This document shows positions 13,104 through 16,977 of a DNA stretch of 16,977 nucleotides, in pieces. The DNA comes from JAABUE01 sp037440925. GTDB taxonomy: Bacteria > Chloroflexota > Anaerolineae > Anaerolineales > Villigracilaceae. Numbering within the stretch: position 1 is the stretch's first letter; each line of letters opens with the position of its first letter. The stretch is from NCBI GenBank assembly GCA_037440925.1, contig JBBITF010000063.1:1-16977 (forward strand), written 5' to 3'. The notes beneath the pieces were generated by a model, which had not been told where the DNA came from, searched no databases, and saw only the letters and a program-made list of their open reading frames with translations. The translations under genes and the position numbers were made by a program.

Positions 13104-13160
13104 CATAAATACTTGCGTCCGACACAGCTCTGGCGCTCTCTTACTTTGAGGAGCGGTATC

Positions 13161-14762
13161 GTGACTCCAACGAACTCAACCACTTCCGATTTGCACAACA
13201 GTCCTCCCGTGGTCGTGGAGATGCGAGGCATCGTCAAACGTTTCCCTGGCGTGCTGGCTAATGATCATGTGGATTTTGAATTACGAGCGGGGGAAATCCA
13301 TGCGCTATTGGGAGAGAATGGCGCCGGTAAAAGTACATTGATGAATGTGCTGGCCGGCCTCTATCGGCAAGAAGCGGGCGTCATCCTCGTCAAAGGGAAA
13401 ACGGTCCATTTTTCGTCTCCGCGCGACGCCATTGAAGCCGGTATCGGCATGGTACATCAACATTTCATGCTTGTTCCTTCCCAAACGGTCACCGAAAATA
13501 TCCTGCTCGGGCTGGATGAGCCGCGCTTCCTGCTGCGGCTATCAAAGTATGACGCCAAAATAGCCGAACTGGGACAAAAATTCGGTCTGGCGGTGGACCC
13601 TCGCGCCAAAGTCTGGCAATTATCAGTAGGGGAACAGCAGCGAGTAGAAATTCTCAAAATGCTCTATCGCGGCGCAGATGTGCTCATCATGGACGAGCCA
13701 ACCGCTGTGCTGGCGCCTCAGGAAATCGAGGGGTTGTTCGGCATCCTGCGCGCTATGACTGCTCAGGGAAAATCCATTATTTTCATCAGTCACAAACTCA
13801 ATGAAGTGACCGCAATCGCCGACCGAATCACCGTGCTGCGGCGTGGCAAGGTGACTGCCGCCGGTTTGCCCACTAAAAATGTGACCAAACAAGATTTGGC
13901 TCGCCAAATGGTGGGACGGGAGGTCATTTTCAGCCTGGAAAAAAAGCCCCTCACAGCCGGAGACATCGTCCTGGATGTGCAGGACATACACGCTGAAAAC
14001 GACAAAGGATTGCCTGCCTTGCGCGGCGTTTCGCTGAACGTGCGCGCCGGTGAAATCGTCGGTCTGGCAGGCGTGGCAGGCAATGGGCAGCGGGAACTGT
14101 CGCAGGTCATCACCGGCTTGCGTCCATGTAAACAGGGGCGCGTCATATTGAACGGCACGATAGTGAGCAACCGTAACGCTCTTTTTGGCATCCAGCATGG
14201 GATGGCTTATATTCCAGAAGACCGAACGCATGTCGGCACAGCCCCCAACTTGAGCGTAACCGACAACGTCATCATGAAAAAGTATCGTCAGCCGCCCATC
14301 TCCCATTACGGGCTACTGGACATGAACACGGCGGCTAAATTTGCTAACGAACTCAAACAGGCATACGACATCATGGTTCCAACTGTCGAAACGCCTGTGC
14401 GCCTGCTTTCCGGCGGCAATCTACAGCGGGTGATTTTGGCGCGTGAAATTTCTGGTCAACCACGTTTCATGGTAGCGGTTCAGCCCACGCGCGGCCTAGA
14501 CGTTGGCGCCATCGAGGGCGTTCACCGCTTGCTGCTAAAACAACGCGAAGCCGGCGCGGCCGTGCTGCTCATCTCTGAAGAATTGGAGGAATTGCTCTCG
14601 CTCAGCGACCGGGTTTATGTGATTTACGAGGGAAAAATCATGGGTGAGGTCAAGATCGAGAGCGGCGAGCCGGATGCGGGTCTGATTGAAACGCTTGGTC
14701 TGATGATGACCGGCACGCCGCTCGACCAAATCCACAAAGAAGGAGCGGTAGCGCATGGCTGA
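13161..14762 (+). CDS. Double-domain ABC ATPase of the nucleoside/purine importer
   Basis: A 533-residue cytosolic ATPase with two nucleotide-binding domains, of the carbohydrate/nucleoside uptake type (as in YufO, NupA, RbsA). First domain: Walker A GENGAGKST (51-59), Q-loop Q100, signature LSVGEQQR (154-161), Walker B LIMDE (175-179), H-loop H211. Second domain (about 270-515): degenerate Walker A (GVAGNGQRE), signature LSGGNLQR, and a Walker B where the usual DE is replaced in AVQPTRGLD, so only one site should be fully catalytic, as is common in this family. The GTG at 13161 is chosen because GAGGAG (13148-13153) lies upstream; a longer TTG start at 13113 sits close to the terminator and lacks one. 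The stop overlaps the permease start by 8 bp. Confidence 0.93.
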   Translation: MTPTNSTTSDLHNSPPVVVEMRGIVKRFPGVLANDHVDFELRAGEIHALLGENGAGKSTLMNVLAGLYRQEAGVILVKGKTVHFSSPRDAIEAGIGMVHQHFMLVPSQTVTENILLGLDEPRFLLRLSKYDAKIAELGQKFGLAVDPRAKVWQLSVGEQQRVEILKMLYRGADVLIMDEPTAVLAPQEIEGLFGILRAMTAQGKSIIFISHKLNEVTAIADRITVLRRGKVTAAGLPTKNVTKQDLARQMVGREVIFSLEKKPLTAGDIVLDVQDIHAENDKGLPALRGVSLNVRAGEIVGLAGVAGNGQRELSQVITGLRPCKQGRVILNGTIVSNRNALFGIQHGMAYIPEDRTHVGTAPNLSVTDNVIMKKYRQPPISHYGLLDMNTAAKFANELKQAYDIMVPTVETPVRLLSGGNLQRVILAREISGQPRFMVAVQPTRGLDVGAIEGVHRLLLKQREAGAAVLLISEELEELLSLSDRVYVIYEGKIMGEVKIESGEPDAGLIETLGLMMTGTPLDQIHKEGAVAHG

Positions 14763-15882
14763 GTCTGTTCCCCGTCAACCCCTTTTATCTTTCCGTATTC
14801 GTATTGAACCGCGCCTGAGCGAACCCCCGCCCTGGTATCCGGCTGTGATTTCCCTGAGCGCAATTATTGTGGCGCTGTTGCTGGGCGGAGTTGTCATTGC
14901 CCTGGCAGGCGGCGATCCATTGCGCTCTTATGCTCATATCGCCAAAGCCTCCTTTGGTAATTTGGGCGTGCTTTCGGATACGATTGTCAAGGCTACGCCC
15001 ATCATCTTGACAGCCCTGGCCTGCTCGGTAGCCTTCCGCATGAAGTTGTGGAACATCGGCGCAGAAGGTCAATTCATCATGGGTGCGTTTGGAGCAAGCG
15101 CCATTGTGCTGGCCAAAGCCCTGCCGCCTGAAGCGCCCAGGTGGGCCTTTATTCCCGTTATGATGCTGGCCGGCATGGCCGCAGGCGCTGTTTGGGGCTT
15201 CATCCCCGGTTATCTCAAGGCCAAGTTCAACGTCAACGAAATTATCAGTACCCTGATGTTGAATTACATTGCCGTTTCATGGGTGGATTTCTGGATTTTC
15301 GCCGTCTGGACCGAGGCAGGCTTCCAGATGAGTCCCAAATTCCCAACCAACACCTGGCTGCCGCGCCTGGCCGATTACGCTAAAGCGATCCCGGCTTTTC
15401 GCGGCCTGACCACTCATGCCGGTTTGCTGATGGGTATCGTTGCCGCCATTCTCTTATGGTTGGTGGTTTTCCGCAGCCGCTGGGGCTATGAAATTCGGCT
15501 GATCGGCGACAATCCGCAAGCGGCAAAATACGCCGGCATCAACATCAGCCGCAACACCATCTGGGTGATGATGCTCTCCGGCGCGCTGGCCGGCCTGGGC
15601 GGTATGTCTGAAGTGACTGGCGTAGTCCACCGCTTGCAAACCGCCCCTATCGCCGCCGGTTATGGCTTCACCGGAATCATCGTCGCCTGGCTGGCAAAAT
15701 TGAACCCGGTAATCATCATCCTGGTATCCATTTTGTTTGGAGCCTTGATCCTGGCCGGGCGCGAGATTCAACCCTCAGGCGTCCCCAAAATGATACAGGG
15801 CATCATCCTGGTATGTCTGATCGCCAGCGATTTCATGCTGCGTTATCGCATCCGTTTCGTCCGTGTAGGGAAGGAGGAATAA
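14755..15882 (+). CDS. ABC importer permease 1 (nucleoside/purine type)
   Basis: A 375-residue inner-membrane permease of the BPD_transp_2 family. It has a cytosolic N-terminus of about 25 residues, then about eight to ten hydrophobic segments starting with WYPAVISLSAIIVALLLGGV. Family landmarks are MKLWNIGAEGQFIMGAFGA, KAKFNVNEIISTLMLNYIA and the cytosolic loop GYEIRLIGDNPQAAKYAGIN near 245-265, which probably contacts the ATPase. The ATG at 14755 overlaps the ATPase stop, and the second permease follows after 3 bp, so the subunits are translationally linked. It matches the larger of the two permeases (YufP/NupB-like) in known nucleoside importers. Confidence 0.92.
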   Translation: MAESVPRQPLLSFRIRIEPRLSEPPPWYPAVISLSAIIVALLLGGVVIALAGGDPLRSYAHIAKASFGNLGVLSDTIVKATPIILTALACSVAFRMKLWNIGAEGQFIMGAFGASAIVLAKALPPEAPRWAFIPVMMLAGMAAGAVWGFIPGYLKAKFNVNEIISTLMLNYIAVSWVDFWIFAVWTEAGFQMSPKFPTNTWLPRLADYAKAIPAFRGLTTHAGLLMGIVAAILLWLVVFRSRWGYEIRLIGDNPQAAKYAGINISRNTIWVMMLSGALAGLGGMSEVTGVVHRLQTAPIAAGYGFTGIIVAWLAKLNPVIIILVSILFGALILAGREIQPSGVPKMIQGIILVCLIASDFMLRYRIRFVRVGKEE

Positions 15883-15885
15883 CGC

Positions 15886-16854
15886 ATGGACCTGATTGTC
15901 ATCCTGCAAGCCGGGGTCGCTACCGGTACTGTACTGCTCTTTGCCACTCTAGGCGAAATATTTGCCGAACGTTCCGGCGTGCTAAACCTGGGCGTAGAAG
16001 GCATGATGCTCATTGGCGCCATGACCGGCTTTAGCGTCGGCATCAAGACTGGCAATCCCTGGCTGGGTGTACTGGCGGCCATGCTCTTTGCGGGGGTCAT
16101 CAGCCAGATTCACGCCTTCATCACCATCACCTTGCAAGCCGACCAGGTGGTCAGCGGTCTGGCGCTCACCTTTTTGGGCGCGGGCATCAGCCTGGTGCTG
16201 GGCGAAGGCCTGAGCAAAGCCGGCACGGTCTCGCCTATGCCAGCCTTTTCCATTCCAATTCTCTCGCAAATCCCTCTCCTGGGACCTGTCTTTTTTACCA
16301 ATCAACGCCTACTCGTCTACTTGGGCTATTTGATGATTCCGGCTGCCTGGTATTACATCAACCGCACCCGTCCGGGAATGCATCTGCGCGCAGTGGGCGA
16401 GTACCCGGCTGCCGCCGACGCTCTAGGCATCAATGTCTATTTTATGCGTTACCTGTACGTCTTTGTAGGCGGATTGATGGCCGGGTTGGCCGGCGCCACC
16501 ATTAGCCTGGCCGTCTCGCCTGGCTGGTTCAGCGAACTGACCACCGCCGGTCAGGGATGGATTGCCGTCGGTCTGGTCATTTTTGCCCAATGGGATCCCA
16601 TCCGCGCCGCGGTCGGTTCCTACGCTTTTGGCGCGCTTCGCCGCCTCATCCTGGACATCCAGGGCCCAACCACGTTGTTTGGCCTGGCCAATCCCTTTTA
16701 CTACAATCCTTACTGGGGCTTCTTCTTGAAGATGCTTCCTTATGCTTTTACCGTTATCGTACTGGTCGTCGGGTCGCGTGAGGCCATGCGAAAACGACTA
16801 GGAGCGCCGGCCGCCCTGGGCGAACCCTACATTCGAGGCGAGCGCGGCAAATAA
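15886..16854 (+). CDS. ABC importer permease 2 (nucleoside/purine type)
   Basis: A 322-residue inner-membrane permease of the BPD_transp_2 family, pairing with permease 1. Landmarks: ATLGEIFAERSGVLNLGVEG near 20-40, then MMLIGAM, QADQVVSGLALTFLGAGIS, and the loop GMHLRAVGEYPAAADALGIN around 165-185, which is parallel to the GD.P.AA..AGIN loop of permease 1. It has about eight hydrophobic segments. AAGGAGG (15871-15877) lies inside the end of permease 1, eight bases before the ATG at 15886. It is shorter than permease 1, as YufQ/NupC is relative to YufP/NupB. It closes the importer operon. Confidence 0.92.
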   Translation: MDLIVILQAGVATGTVLLFATLGEIFAERSGVLNLGVEGMMLIGAMTGFSVGIKTGNPWLGVLAAMLFAGVISQIHAFITITLQADQVVSGLALTFLGAGISLVLGEGLSKAGTVSPMPAFSIPILSQIPLLGPVFFTNQRLLVYLGYLMIPAAWYYINRTRPGMHLRAVGEYPAAADALGINVYFMRYLYVFVGGLMAGLAGATISLAVSPGWFSELTTAGQGWIAVGLVIFAQWDPIRAAVGSYAFGALRRLILDIQGPTTLFGLANPFYYNPYWGFFLKMLPYAFTVIVLVVGSREAMRKRLGAPAALGEPYIRGERGK

Positions 16855-16864
16855 AAACACAAAT

Positions 16865-16916
16865 CCATCGGTTCGGTGGTCGTGGTTGGTGGTTGAGCGC
16901 AAGCAGTCGAAACCAC
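16865..16916. repeat. Post-operon inverted repeats, possible weak terminator or interspersed element
   Basis: CCATCG (16865-16870) pairs with CGGTGG (16874-16879) around GTT, with one G-U. Then GTGGTT (16889-16894) pairs with AACCAC (16911-16916) around GAGCGCAAGCAGTCGA. The second block resembles short interspersed GGTTGAGCGCNNTCGAAACC-type palindromes found in many bacterial genomes. No T-tract is present. No supported gene lies from 16855 to the end; a frame from an ATG at 16917 runs off the window without a ribosome binding site. Confidence 0.4.
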
Positions 16917-16977
16917 ATGTCACGGCGTTGGGCTGCAAAGCGCCCATCGAAAAGTGCCGCCGTCAGTTTGAAAGGAC

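Noticed and set aside
13113..13160. Longer N-terminus of the ABC ATPase from a TTG at 13113
   Set aside because: The TTG is 10 bp after the terminator T-run and has no ribosome binding site, whereas the GTG at 13161 has GAGGAG at proper spacing.
16917..16977. Start of a further gene at the right edge
   Set aside because: The ATG has no ribosome binding site, lies next to an inverted repeat, and the 20 codons seen are Arg/Lys/Ser-rich without recognisable features.

Overview
The window reads as one co-oriented (+ strand) block of an accessory purine-catabolism locus, most likely from an anaerobic or facultative bacterium of the Chloroflexota (Anaerolineae-like). This taxonomic guess rests on the lipoprotein with a (PAATEA)n linker behind its lipobox, the protein flavour and the mixed-to-high GC; nothing in the window (no rRNA or other marker) fixes the taxon.

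Layout. 1-345: intergenic control region with two promoter-like elements, two copies of a 16-bp operator-like repeat and a 20-bp dyad. 346-1731: 8-oxoguanine deaminase-type amidohydrolase. 1808-3607: adenine deaminase. 3600-4355: GntR/HutC (UTRA) regulator, overlapping the deaminase stop. 4370-5614: YgeY-type M20 metallohydrolase. 5584-5945: arrays of CAGGTA-like repeats flanking a small ORF that looks like the C-terminal fragment of a four-helix-bundle (23S-IVS-type) protein. 5979-6932: aspartate-carbamoyltransferase-like protein lacking aspartate-binding residues. 6957-7557: a small unknown ORF overlapping a minimal nucleotidyltransferase-like gene. 7568-8557: YgeW-like carbamoyltransferase. 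8568-9524: carbamate kinase. 9543-9584: long perfect hairpin. 9601-11577: polytopic GT-C-like membrane protein with a TPR-like tail. 11578-11749: a clear promoter with a GntR-type operator at the expected transcription start. 11750-13054: BMP-family substrate-binding lipoprotein, followed by an intrinsic terminator. 13161-16854: double ABC ATPase and two permeases of a nucleoside/purine ABC importer.

How the genes may work together (inference from families). The BMP/ABC system would import purine nucleosides or bases. Adenine deaminase makes hypoxanthine and 8-oxoguanine deaminase makes urate. After purine ring opening by enzymes not in this window, the M20 hydrolase and one or both transcarbamoylases would process ureido intermediates, giving carbamoyl phosphate that carbamate kinase turns into ATP. 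The set resembles the ygeW-ygeY-yqeA-ssnA neighbourhood of E. coli linked to anaerobic purine/urate breakdown, but ygeX, hyuA and xanthine dehydrogenase genes are not visible here. The GntR regulator is a good candidate to control both the catabolic operon and the importer, because related TTGTC/GACAA operators sit at both promoters.

Most worth following up: the two different transcarbamoylases of unknown acceptor next to one carbamate kinase, the shared operator architecture, and the repeat-flanked four-helix-bundle fragment placed inside the operon.
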